Below are positions 27,326-39,700 of a stretch of 64,000 nucleotides of DNA, one piece after another (the stretch's first letter is position 1; each line of letters opens with the position of its first letter). The stretch comes from Moringa oleifera (lineage: Eukaryota; Streptophyta; Magnoliopsida; Brassicales; Moringaceae): contig JAJFZO010000230.1 in NCBI GenBank assembly GCA_021397835.1, forward strand, positions 3,838,001 to 3,902,000, given 5' to 3'. Made by a program: the position numbers and the translations under genes. The notes beneath the pieces were generated by a model. That model was not told where the DNA came from and searched no databases. It saw only the letters and a program-made list of their open reading frames with translations.

Positions 27326-30320
27326 ATAGTATTCGGCCGCAATTTACATGACTTTTACATTAATATGTTATGTATGATATACATAGAAAAAAACACAAAA
27401 ATGATAATTATACGAAACTCGAGTACATAAAAAATTTAGTAAAATTTAGTTATTTGTGTGACAAAAATGTTATTTATAGGTTTCTAACAAAAAGATAACT
27501 CATTTGATGATATGATTTATGATAATCTTTTTAGTGGTTATTGATAAGTTGTAATTGAATCAAATGAGCGTGTGTGTGTGTGTATATATATATACATATA
27601 TAATCATGTTTTTTGAAAACTAATATTAATTAAATACTCTATGAATTCAAATCTTTCAAATAAATAATGTTTGAAATTAAAATGAGATTGATAAGTTTAA
27701 ATAAACTTCTTAAAAAGTAAAACCTTTCATGTACAAACAAAATTATGACATCGAACAAGATTGTATTATGCCTTAATTAAATTCATCCATCAACAAATTT
27801 AGCACTTTATATACAATTGTCTACATTTCTTTGAAAAAATTAATGTTGTAATTTGTTTGTTTTTATTTATATCATAATAGCATAGTAATTGGATTATTAA
27901 GAAAGAGAAACATTCAATATTAGTCGAAGGTAAAAATTCGGTGCCATAATTGAAGACAAACACAATTTTTTATATACCCATATGCCTACATGCACCAACC
28001 CCCTCATTTGTTTTTTAGTTTTCCCATTACATGACAAGACTTGGTGAATAAAAACAGCATAAATCATTAAATTTGATATTGGGTTTTTGTGTAATGCCTG
28101 GTGAATGTTTGATTCTGTATGTCGGATAACTTAAAACATTTATATAATTATGATCTTAATTAATTAAAAGTTTTACACATATATATATATATATATGTGT
28201 GTGTAAGTGCAATATGATGTTAATGTGTATGATCATACAATTAATAATTTTAACATAACTACTCAAACCATAATAATACAATAAAAAATTAGTATTAGTA
28301 ATTGTTATAATTAAATTATTGGTGCTATCTCATATGAGAGAAAATCGATATTTGCGTAAAAACATACTAAGAGGTACAGTAGATTTAATCGTCTTCTTAA
28401 CATCATAAGTCCCATATGAAACTTTATAGCTACCTTTTGATTATCTGATTAGATTGACTTTCCAAAATTTTATATAAAATTTTTAATATTATTTACGTTA
28501 TTTTGTTAATTGACTTATTTAATATATGTAGTACCAAAATTTGATTTGATCTTTTGTTAGATTGTTATCTCATAATATTAGTCATATATTTTACTAGACC
28601 ATTGTTGTTTTGCTCTACCCGATGACATTGTACATTATAATATTTAAAAATGGATGTACGCTAGTAATATTATATATATGCATGATTGATAAGCATTTAT
28701 AGTGTATAATTATCTAAGAAAATGAAGTTTTGAAAAAAATTCAAAAACAAAGAATTAATACAGGCCTTTTGAAGATTAAATTTACAAATGTTACCCTTAT
28801 ACAAGATTTAAAATTAATTTAAATGGTTGACAAGATAAACATCGATTAAAAATGCAAAGATATGTATTCAAACAGATAACGATATTTCGAATAGAGAAAT
28901 ATTAAATAAAGAGATAATTTTCATTCAAATTCTTTCCTCATGAATCCTTTAAATACCCCACGTATTAAGTCAAGTTTTTCATATTCTTATACCTTGTGAA
29001 AAGAGAGAGTGTTGAGAAAAGAGAAAGTTCTGCTATGGAGATGCAACTTGCATTAGAATCACTGCCTACTGAAATCTGCAATGACGACGATCCCTACTTC
29101 GACTCATTTCCTGAAGGTTATCGGTTTAAGCCGTATGACGAGGAGATTATTGTTCATTACTTGCAGCCTAAGTTGGAAAATAAGACGTTACCACGTAATA
29201 GAATGAAGGAAGTGGAGTTCTACAAGTATGACCCTGCAACACTTGCTGCAAGTTGCCGACCACAAGGCGAAAAAGAATGGTACTTCTTTACCCTAAGAGA
29301 TCGCAAGTATGCCAAAGGACAACGACCAAATCGAGTGGTTGGTGATGGATACTGGAAGGCAACAAGTGGTGATAAGGTTATTAAGTTCCAAGGTCGAGCA
29401 GTTGGATACAAGAAGGTTTTGGTATTTTTTAGGGGCAAGCCTCCGAATGATGAGAAGACTGATTGGATTATGTATGAGTATAGAGTAGACAACCCTTGCA
29501 CCCGAAAAAAGACTGACAACGACATTTGGGTACTTTAATTCAATCTTAATTTATTTTATTTTATTCGTATATACTTGAATTATTGTTAAAATTAACAATA
29601 TTAATTGCTTGTTATGTGTTGTAGCTCAATGACTGGGTTTTATGCAAACTCTATGAAAATTCTGTCAAAAACAAAAAATACCCAAAGCGAGACCTTGAAA
29701 ATTCCCCTGCATTGTCGCCTAACGAAGGGAATCCTCATGATGAGATAGAAGAAATTTTGTCTGGTGTTTGCTTGGACGAGATGCATCAAATCTTGGCAAA
29801 CATGATGTAATGCCCATCTCTTTTAGAGGCATAACCTTGCAAATAAAATACTATATATTGATGTGTAAAAATGGAGATTTAGCACACTAATGCAATTGTG
29901 ACTATTATTTTTAATTTAGATTATTGTACATAACAAAAGTGACAACTAGAACCATACAACTTCATATTTTTCATGTATTACTCTCAAAAAGAAAATAAAG
30001 ATATTTTGTAAAATAATATCACAAGGTTTAATTGTAAAATTATTTTTAAGTGGTTTTTGTTCATATCATTATGTTTCTTGAATGAGATTAGATCATATAT
30101 ATGTTTCTCTTTAATAAGCTTTTTAGTCTTTTTATAAAATTAAATTCATGATATTTCATTGTTACACAACAATATGTTTCATTAATGTAAAATATGATCC
30201 TTTTACATGATAACTGGAAAGAATTAGGTAATCTTATATTAAAACTTTGAAACCAAATTTTGACATTTCAAATTTAATTTTTATCACTCTAATTCATATA
30301 AATGAATGCAAATTGAAACA
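27326..30320 (+). repeat. NAC array unit 3 (~2.99 kb)
   Basis: Tandem copy with private markers shared only with unit 4: ATATACATATATAATCATG, loss of ATGTTTT in TTTGTTTTTATTTATATC, GGTAAAAATTCGG, and AGGTACAGTAG. Units 3 and 4 are therefore the most recent duplicate pair. Confidence 0.95.
29035..29810 (+). CDS. NAC-domain transcription factor, tandem copy 3
   Basis: Exons are 29035-29529 and 29625-29810, encoding the same 226-residue NAC protein. In this copy, and in 4 and 5, a C-to-T change in the leader (TTGTGAAAAG) creates an in-frame GTG 39 bases before the ATG. The frame would then be open for 13 extra codons, but GTG is not a normal plant nuclear start and the MEMQLALE start is kept. 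The promoter differs from copies 1-2 at a few sites, so expression could differ although the protein does not. Confidence 0.92.
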
Positions 30321-33313
30321 ATAGTATTCGGCCGCAATTTACATGACTTTTACATTAATATGTTATGTATGATATACATAGAAAAAAACACAAAAATGAT
30401 AATTATACGAAACTCGAGTACATAAAAAATTTAGTAAAATTTAGTTATTTGTGTGACAAAAATGTTATTTATAGGTTTCTAACAAAAAGATAACTCATTT
30501 GATGATATGATTTATGATAATCTTTTTAGTGGTTATTGATAAGTTGTAATTGAATCAAATGAGCGTGTGTGTGTGTGTATATATATATACATATATAATC
30601 ATGTTTTTTGAAAACTAATATTAATTAAATACTCTATGAATTCAAATCTTTCAAATAAATAATGTTTGAAATTAAAATGAGATTGATAAGTTTAAATAAA
30701 CTTCTTAAAAAGTAAAACCTTTCATGTACAAACAAAATTATGACATCGAACAAGATTGTATTATGCCTTAATTAAATTCATCCATCAACAAATTTAGCAC
30801 TTTATATACAATTGTCTACATTTCTTTGAAAAAATTAATGTTGTAATTTGTTTGTTTTTATTTATATCATAATAGCATAGTAATTGGATTATTAAGAAAG
30901 AGAAACATTCAATATTAGTCGAAGGTAAAAATTCGGTGCCATAATTGAAGACAAACACAATTTTTTATATACCCATATGCCTACATGCACCAACCCCCTC
31001 ATTTGTTTTTTAGTTTTCCCATTACATGACAAGACTTGGTGAATAAAAACAGCATAAATTATTAAATTTGATATTGGGTTTTTGTGTAATGCCTGGTGAA
31101 TGTTTGATCCTGTATGTCGGATAACTTAAAACATTTATATAATTATGATCTTAATTAATTAAAAGTTTTACACATATATATATATATATATGTGTGTAAG
31201 TGCAATATGATGTTAATGTGTATGATCATACAATTAATAATTTTAACATAACTACTCAAACCATAATAATACAATAAAAAATTAGTATTAGTAATTGTTA
31301 TAATTAAATTATTGGTGCTATCTCATATGAGAGAAAATCGATATTTGCGTAAAAACATACTAAGAGGTACAGTAGATTTAATCGTCTTCTTAACATCATA
31401 AGTCCCACATGAAACTTTATAGCTACCTTTTGATTATCTGATTAGATTGACTTTCCGAAATTTTATATAAAATTTTTAATATTATTTACGTTATTTTGTT
31501 AATTGACTTATTTAATATATGTAGTACCAAAATTTGATTTGATCTTTTGTTAGATTGTTATCTCATAATATTAGTCATATATTTTACTAGACCATTGTTG
31601 TTTTGCTCTACCCGATGACATTGTACATTATAATATTTAAAAATGGATGTACGCTAGTAATATTATATATATGCATGATTGATAAGCATTTATAGTGTAT
31701 AATTATCTAAGAAAATGAAGTTTTGAAAAAAATTCAAAAACAAAGAATTAATACAGGCCTTTTGAAGATTAAATTTACAAATGTTACCCTTATACAAGAT
31801 TTAAAATTAATTTAAATGGTTGACAAGATAAACATCGATTAAAAATGCAAAGATATGTATTCAAACAGATAACGATATTTCGAATAGAGAAATATTAAAT
31901 AAAGAGATAATTTTCATTCAAATTCTTTCCTCATGAATCCTTTAAATACCCCACGTATTAAGTCAAGTTTTTCATATTCTTATACCTTGTGAAAAGAGAG
32001 AGTGTTGAGAAAAGAGAAAGTTCTGCTATGGAGATGCAACTTGCATTAGAATCACTGCCTACTGAAATCTGCAATGACGACGATCCCTACTTCGACTCAT
32101 TTCCTGAAGGTTATCGGTTTAAGCCGTATGACGAGGAGATTATTGTTCATTACTTGCAGCCTAAGTTGGAAAATAAGACGTTACCACGTAATAGAATGAA
32201 GGAAGTGGAGTTCTACAAGTATGACCCTGCAACACTTGCTGCAAGTTGCCGACCACAAGGCGAAAAAGAATGGTACTTCTTTACCCTAAGAGATCGCAAG
32301 TATGCCAAAGGACAACGACCAAATCGAGTGGTTGGTGATGGATACTGGAAGGCAACAAGTGGTGATAAGGTTATTAAGTTCCAAGGTCGAGCAGTTGGAT
32401 ACAAGAAGGTTTTGGTATTTTTTAGGGGCAAGCCTCCGAATGATGAGAAGACTGATTGGATTATGTATGAGTATAGAGTAGACAACCCTTGCACCCGAAA
32501 AAAGACTGACAACGACATTTGGGTACTTTAATTCAATCTTAATTTATTTTATTTTATTCGTATATACTTGAATTATTGTTAAAATTAACAATATTAATTG
32601 CTTGTTATGTGTTGTAGCTCAATGACTGGGTTTTATGCAAACTCTATGAAAATTCTGTCAAAAACAAAAAATACCCAAAGCGAGACCTTGAAAATTCCCC
32701 TGCATTGTCGCCTAACGAAGGGAATCCTCATGATGAGATAGAAGAAATTTTGTCTGGTGTTTGCTTGGACGAGATGCATCAAATCTTGGCAAACATGATG
32801 TAATGCCCATCTCTTTTAGAGGCATAACCTTGCAAATAAAATACTATATATTGATGTGTAAAAATGGAGATTTAGCACACTAATGCAATTGTGACTATTA
32901 TTTTTAATTTAGATTATTGTACATAACAAAAGTGACAACTAGAACCATACAACTTCATATTTTTCATGTATTACTCTCAAAAAGAAAATAAAGATATTTT
33001 GTAAAATAATATCACAAGGTTTAATTGTAAAATTATTTTTAAGTGGTTTTTGTTCATATCATTATGTTTCTTGAATGAGATTAGATCATATATATGTTTC
33101 TCTTTAATAAGCTTTTTAGTCTTTTTATAAAATTAAATTCATGATATTTCATTGTTACACAACAATATGTTTCATTAATGTAAAATATGATCCTTTTACA
33201 TGATAACTGGAAAGAATTAGGTAATCTTATATTAAAACTTTGAAACCAAATTTTGACATTTCAAATTTAATTTTTATCACTCTAATTCATATAAATGAAT
33301 GCAAATTGAAACA
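30321..33313 (+). repeat. NAC array unit 4 (~2.99 kb)
   Basis: Sister of unit 3 (shared private head markers), with a few own changes such as TCCCACATGAAAC, GTTTGATCCTG and TTTCCGAAATT in the promoter-distal part. These unique changes show it is a real separate copy rather than a duplicated read path. Confidence 0.95.
32028..32803 (+). CDS. NAC-domain transcription factor, tandem copy 4
   Basis: Exons are 32028-32522 and 32618-32803, with a product identical to the other four. The unit around it has accumulated single-base changes in non-coding sequence, yet none was seen in the 681 coding bases. This fits either very recent duplication plus chance, or conversion and selection acting on the gene. 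The leader GTG variant of copies 3-5 is present. Confidence 0.92.
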
Positions 33314-33557
33314 ATAGTATTCGGCCGCAATTTACATGACTTTTACATTAATATGTTATGTATGATATACATAGAAAAAAATACAAAAATGATAATTATA
33401 CGAAACTCGAGTACATAAAAAATTTAGTAAAATTTAGTTATTTGTGTGACAAAAATGTTATTTATAGGTTTCTAACAAAAAGATAACTCATTTGATGATA
33501 TGATTTATGATAATCTTTTTAGTGGTTATTGATAAGTTGTAATTGAATCAAATGAGC

Positions 33558-33588
<31 letters not shown>

Positions 33589-36310
33589 ATCATGTTTTTT
33601 GAAAACTAATATTAATTAAATACTCTGTGAATTCAAATCTTTCAAATAAATAATGTTTGAAATTAAAATGAGATTGATAAGTTTAAATAAACTTCTTAAA
33701 AAGTAAAACCTTTCATGTACAAACAAAATTATGACATCGAACAAGATTGTATTATGCCTTAATTAAATTCATCCATCAACAAATTTAGCACTTTATATAC
33801 AATTGTCTACATTTCTTTGAAAAAATTAATGTTGTAATTTGTTTGTTTATGTTTTATTTATATCATAATAGCATAGTAATTGGATTATTAAGAAAGAGAA
33901 ACATTCAATATTAGTCGAAGGTAAAACTTTGGTGCCATAATTGAAGACAAACACAATTTTTTATATACCCATATGCCTACATGCACCAACCCCCTCATCT
34001 GTTTATTAGTTTTCCCATTACATGACAAGACTTGGTGAATAAAAACAGCATAAATCATTAAATTTGATATTGGGTTTTTGTGTAATGCCTGGTGAATGTT
34101 TGATTCTGTATGTCGGATAACTTAAAACATTTATATAATTATGATCTTAATTAATTAAAAGTTTTACACACACATATATATATATATATGTGTAAGTGCA
34201 ATATGATGTTAATGTGTATGATCATACAATTAATAATTTTAACATAACTACTCAAACCATAATAATACAATAAAAAATTAGTATTAGTAATTGTTATAAT
34301 TAAATTATTGGTGCTATCTCATATGAGAGAAAATCGATATTTGCGTAAAAACATACTAAGAGGTACAATAGATTTAATCGTCTTCTTAACATCATAAGTC
34401 CCATATGAAACTTTATAGCTACCTTTTGATTATCTGATTAGATTGACTTTCCAAAATTTTATATAAAATTTTTAATATTATTTACGTTATTTTGTTAATT
34501 GACTTATTTAATATATGTAGTACCAAAATTTGATTTGATCTTTTGTTAGATTGTTATCTCATAATATTAGTCATATATTTTACTAGACCATTGTTGTTTT
34601 GCTCTACCCGATGACATTGTACATTATAATATTTAAAAATGGATGTACGCTAGTAATATTATATATATGCATGATTGATAAGCATTTATAGTGTATAATT
34701 ATCTAAGAAAATGAAGTTTTGAAAAAAATTCAAAAACAAAGAATTAATACAGGCCTTTTGAAGATTAAATTTACAAATGTTACCCTTATACAAGATTTAA
34801 AATTAATTTAAATGGTTGACAAGATAAACATCGATTAAAAATGCAAAGATATGTATTCAAACAGATAACGATATTTCGAATAGAGAAATATTAAATAAAG
34901 AGATAATTTTCATTCAAATTCTTTCCTCATGAATCCTTTAAATACCCCACGTATTAAGTCAAGTTTTTCATATTCTTATACCTTGTGAAAAGAGAGAGTG
35001 TTGAGAAAAGAGAAAGTTCTGCTATGGAGATGCAACTTGCATTAGAATCACTGCCTACTGAAATCTGCAATGACGACGATCCCTACTTCGACTCATTTCC
35101 TGAAGGTTATCGGTTTAAGCCGTATGACGAGGAGATTATTGTTCATTACTTGCAGCCTAAGTTGGAAAATAAGACGTTACCACGTAATAGAATGAAGGAA
35201 GTGGAGTTCTACAAGTATGACCCTGCAACACTTGCTGCAAGTTGCCGACCACAAGGCGAAAAAGAATGGTACTTCTTTACCCTAAGAGATCGCAAGTATG
35301 CCAAAGGACAACGACCAAATCGAGTGGTTGGTGATGGATACTGGAAGGCAACAAGTGGTGATAAGGTTATTAAGTTCCAAGGTCGAGCAGTTGGATACAA
35401 GAAGGTTTTGGTATTTTTTAGGGGCAAGCCTCCGAATGATGAGAAGACTGATTGGATTATGTATGAGTATAGAGTAGACAACCCTTGCACCCGAAAAAAG
35501 ACTGACAACGACATTTGGGTACTTTAATTCAATCTTAATTTATTTTATTTTATTCGTATATACTTGAATTATTGTTAAAATTAACAATATTAATTGCTTG
35601 TTATGTGTTGTAGCTCAATGACTGGGTTTTATGCAAACTCTATGAAAATTCTGTCAAAAACAAAAAATACCCAAAGCGAGACCTTGAAAATTCCCCTGCA
35701 TTGTCGCCTAACGAAGGGAATCCTCATGATGAGATAGAAGAAATTTTGTCTGGTGTTTGCTTGGACGAGATGCATCAAATCTTGGCAAACATGATGTAAT
35801 GCCCATCTCTTTTAGAGGCATAACCTTGTAAATAAAATACTATATATTGATGTGTAAAAATGGAGATTTAGCACACTAATGCAATTGTGACTATTATTTT
35901 TAATTTAGATTATTGTACATAACAAAAGTGACAACTAGAACCATACAACTTCATATTTTTCATGTATTACTCTCAAAAAGAAAATAAAGATATTTTGTAA
36001 AATAATATCACAAGGTTTAATTGTAAAATTATTTTTAAGTGGTTTTTGTTCATATCATTATGTTTCTTGAATGAGATTAGATCATATATATGTTTCTCTT
36101 TAATAAGCTTTTTAGTCTTTTTATAAAATTAAATTCATGATATTTCATTGTTACACAACAATATGTTTCATTAATGTAAAATATGATCCTTTTACATGAT
36201 AACTGGAAAGAATTAGGTAATCTTATATTAAAACTTTGAAACCAAATTTTGACATTTCAAATTTAATTTTTATCACTCTAATTCATATAAATGAATGCAA
36301 ATTGAAACAA
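33314..36310 (+). repeat. NAC array unit 5 (~3.00 kb), last unit
   Basis: Its head resembles unit 2 (TTTATGTTTTATTTATATC, GGTAAAACTTTGG, ACTCTGTGAATTC), but its promoter resembles units 3 and 4 (TGGTTGACAAG, TTGTGAAAAG). It is therefore mosaic. At 36310 the sequence leaves the unit pattern: ATTGAAACAA continues as CATCATAAAG instead of TAGTATTCGG. Confidence 0.94.
35024..35799 (+). CDS. NAC-domain transcription factor, tandem copy 5
   Basis: Exons are 35024-35518 and 35614-35799, encoding the same 226 residues. This is the only copy whose downstream flank goes on into the presumed ancestral 3' sequence (36311 onward) instead of another unit. It may therefore keep the original terminator environment. 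A private T (CCTTGTAAATAAAAT) occurs in the 3'UTR where the others have CCTTGCAAATAAAAT. Start choice and splice sites are as in the other copies. Confidence 0.92.
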
Positions 36311-36537
36311 CATCATAAAGTTTCAGAGCTTGTTATAATACCTATAAATTTATGGAGATAAAACTTTAGCTATCTAGATCAATTGTGGAACAAATTCAGA
36401 GTTTCCAAGTTTGTTAGGTGCTAAACTCTAACGATCACGTATGCAATTTAACAATATCATATTTTGAAATATGGTTTTGTTTAATTATTTCTATTTTTGA
36501 ATGTGCACTTCTTCTTTTTTTTTTTCATTTTCAATTA
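36311..36537 (+). other. Ancestral 3' flank of the NAC locus, present once
   Basis: About 227 bp between the end of unit 5 and the right F repeat. It does not occur at the junctions of units 1-4. It is therefore probably the original sequence downstream of the progenitor NAC gene, skipped by the amplification junction. Only short frames and a T-rich run are seen. Confidence 0.6.
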
Positions 36538-36930
36538 TTTTTAAACATTGTATGTATGCAATCTCTCTCTCTCTCTCTCCCTCTACCTCTATATATATAC
36601 GTAGAGAGAGAAAGTTCGCATAAGGACAAGCGAAATTTTTTTAGGTTTATGTTTAATTATGTTTTCTGAAGTGAAAAGATAAATATAATTAATTATATGA
36701 TTAAGCGTTAATCATTATCGTGGTGCTTTAAATTTGTTAGCATATTTTTAGTTTGTTTTAGCCAATATATTTTAGTTACTCTTAAAAGAAAGAGAAGATT
36801 TTTAAAATATCAAAGCAAGATTGCATCGACAAAATGTAATTAACATTTGTATGACACTTAATTCTTTAGTTCTTTGAAATTTCATATATATAATAATTCG
36901 AAAATATTTTTTTCTAATAGCAATGGGCCA
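36538..36930 (+). repeat. Array-flanking repeat F, right copy
   Basis: Same order and orientation as 20968-21335: TTTAAACATTGTATGTATGC, (CT)n, TTCGCATAAGGACAAGCG, GGTGCTTTAAATTTG, TTTTAGTTACTCTTAAAA. It has many substitutions. With the left copy it brackets the whole NAC array. Confidence 0.87.
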
Positions 36931-37245
36931 TAATTTTTGTTTAAAAGTGATAATTATGCGAAACTCCAATACATAAAAAAACTTAGTAAAATTTAATTAT
37001 TTATGTGAAAAAAAGTATTATTTATAGGTTTCTAACAAAAACATAACTCATTTGCTGATATGATTTATGATAATCTTTTCAATGGCTATTGATAAATGAT
37101 AATTAAATCAAATGTGCATGTATATAAATATATAATAATGTTTTCAAGAATTAATATAAATTAAATATTTTACAAATTCAAGTCTTTTGAATAAATAATG
37201 TTTGAAATTTAAAAATTAAACCTTTCATGTACAAACAAAATTATG
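36931..37245 (+). repeat. Truncated, diverged NAC-unit head (relic unit 6)
   Basis: Following repeat F, this stretch matches the unit head in order: ATTATGCGAAACTC, TTATTTATAGGTTTCTAACA, CATAACTCATTTGCTGATAT, ATAAATAATGTTTGAAAT, AACCTTTCATGTACAAACAA. It stops at about 37245, where unrelated sequence begins, and no promoter or NAC coding part follows. Confidence 0.83.
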
Positions 37246-37479
37246 TTGTTTAAGGTAAAGATTTATGAATACTAGAGAGTCTTTTATAGAACAAAAATTT
37301 GGCAATATGATACTTATTGCAAGTTCATGTACCTTTTTTAAAGGCTATAGGGATATTAAGGTCTAAAAAAGTAAAGATAAGATTTAAAAGTAGGTTAAGA
37401 ATAAGACTACCTGTGATATTAGGAGCTTAAGTTTCTAAAGATCAGGATTTGTCATTATCAAGAGAAATGGGTTGAATTT

Positions 37480-38581
37480 GACTCTTTTAATGAGTCTTTG
37501 TCTGAGTATAAACTGAAAGCTCAATATCGGGTTGTATTAGTTCTCTTCTTATTTCATTTGCAGTAATTTTTAGCATTTTATGACGAGAATTCTTATCAGT
37601 CTTATCATATTGTTCCCCAAGTTTATAACTAAAAAATGGAGTAATAGTTAAAATTATATTCGGTAATAAAGTAGAAATAAATTCCATTTTTTTTACTGCT
37701 TCATTCTCCACCAAAAGAGAATTTTTGTCAAAAAAAATTATTTATCTTCAATAAAAGAGACATCCACACTTACATATAATTTTCAGTTTATTGATTTTAG
37801 TATTTATACCTTCTTTTTTTTTTTTTTTTACTAGAGATATACCCTATGGTAACATATTTTTTGATCTATCTGTCAAGTCTAGACCACTAATGATTGGGTA
37901 AGTGAACAAAAACAATATAGCCAAAAACTTTAAGGATAAATCTACATTTTGGATAAAAGAAAGATTTTTTTGGGTATATTCTAACGGTGTGATATACTTC
38001 AAAATTTCGATAGGCAATCGATTGATGAGATAGGAAGTTGTTAAAATAGCTTCTCCTTAAGCATATATATTTTGGAACATTCATAGAAAATATAATAGCA
38101 TAAGCCACTTCAAGTAAATGTTTAGTTTTTCTTTCAACAATTCACATGTTGTTGATGGGTATCCATACAAGTTGATTGTTGATGTATATCTTTTTCTTTC
38201 AAAAAAAAAAAGCCAAAAGTTTCTTAAAACACTTTGTTGCTCTATTAATGAGAAAAGTGTCAATTTTTACTAAACTTAGTTTCAATCATGTTAGGAAAAA
38301 TTTTTAGTAGTTTTTTCAACTTTTGATTTTTCCTTCGTGGAAGCAACTTGACATAAACATATATAGTCATTGATGAAGGTAACAAACAAATGTTTTTATT
38401 TCAAAAATAGTTATGATGTTAGAAGTTACCCACATAAAACTATTTATTAAGTAAAATGGTTTTGAGAGAACATGAAGTTTTGGATAATAAGCAGTACGAT
38501 AACTCTTAGATAAATAGCAACATTTTACCATAAAATGGTAAACAATCCAATGCTCTAAATAAATTAGGATATAAATGTTTA

Positions 38582-38631
<50 letters not shown>

Positions 38632-39700
38632 ACACACACATACACATAAAAACTAGAGTGTCTTGCTAGCCTTAAGTGTAAAAGCATTACTTATTCATAA
38701 ATGGAGAGAGAACTAACACTACTAAAGCTCTAAGTCCATTCATTAGGAAAAATAACATCAAAATAATAAAGGACATCTATCCACTTAGCATTGTCAATCT
38801 TCTTCCTCAAGTTTTATTCTTGAAACTCATAATGAGAATCATAGAAAAAACACTACAATTGAAGTCTTTGCTAAGTTTACTTATAGATAAGAGATCACAT
38901 GTTAGTTTAAGAACATGGAGAATAGATTTAAGATTTATGTTTTAGGATAATTTTACTAAATCTTTTCCTACATCGGTGAGAAATACTATTTGTAGTCACA
39001 TTTTTTCACTGTCAAAACATGGTGAATAAGTTTTGAATAGATTTGAGAAATTAGTCATATGGTTAAAAGCTCCAAAGTTAATTATTCATGAAGTGGAATT
39101 GAAATAATACAAAAAAGAATTAGATGCATGCTTCTTTGTATAAGAAAACCACTACAAATACCCAATGCGAAATTAGATATTAGTAGTTTCATAAGGTTAT
39201 CATTTACTTATTGAAAGTGTTTAATGTTACGTCACTAATAATAGTATTGGGGCTCGGATTTGAATGATTTTTTTTTCTTGGGACTTACAGTTTGCTAATT
39301 TTTTGGTTTTCCATGGATTTTCCTATAAGTTTCTCAAGCATGTGAAATTTGTTATAGTAATCGCACTAGATATTTGGTCCTTCTCCATGCCTTTATTAAA
39401 AATTGGTTGCTCTATTACCAAAATATTCCTCAATAACACTAAGCACAAGGCCTTCAACAATTCTACCATTAGATTTCTTACTTAACATTACGTTTTAACT
39501 GCTTTCTTCCTTTCAAACTTTAGCAAAGAATTTATTGATTTTATGGAGAAGAACTCTGCTAGTAATCCACCCTCTAACTTCATTAACCTCTACATTAAGT
39601 CCAATAAGAAACTTATAAATCTTATGAGCCTTCATAGTCCATTTGTAACAGGGAAAAAAAATTTATAGCCTTTATACAGCGGTATGCATGCAAAAATAAT
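37480..39700 (-). mobile_element. Decayed Ty1-copia retrotransposon (gag to integrase)
   Basis: On the minus strand, pieces of a copia polyprotein appear in the right order from high to low coordinates. There is a protease/pre-integrase part near 39070-38880 (GAFNHMTNFSNLF, then LTCDLLSISKLSKDFNC). The integrase core follows at about 38160-37850 (LEVAYAIIFSMNVPKY, GEAILTTSYLINRLPIEILKY, LKVFGYIVFVHLPNH), broken by frameshifts. An unrecognised 75-residue frame (37714-37487) follows, where the integrase-RT linker would lie. No reverse transcriptase was found below it, so the element is truncated at about the point where the NAC relic ends. Confidence 0.8.
38585..38645. repeat. (TA)n/(CA)n compound microsatellite
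   Basis: About 36 bp of alternating TA is followed by ACACACATACACACACACATACACA. It lies inside the copia remnant. Confidence 0.93.

Noticed and set aside
28996..29034. Extended NAC start (13 extra residues) in copies 3, 4 and 5
   Set aside because: The extension begins at GTG, not ATG. All five copies share the ATG that follows TTCTGCT, so that start is used throughout.
21336..36310. CRISPR-like or satellite interpretation of the tandem array
   Set aside because: Units are 3 kb with intact spliced genes in a plant nuclear context; there are no short repeats with spacers.
38367..38687. 106-residue minus-strand frame with an isoleucine/tyrosine run
   Set aside because: The run is the (TA)n microsatellite read as protein, and the rest is decayed copia sequence.
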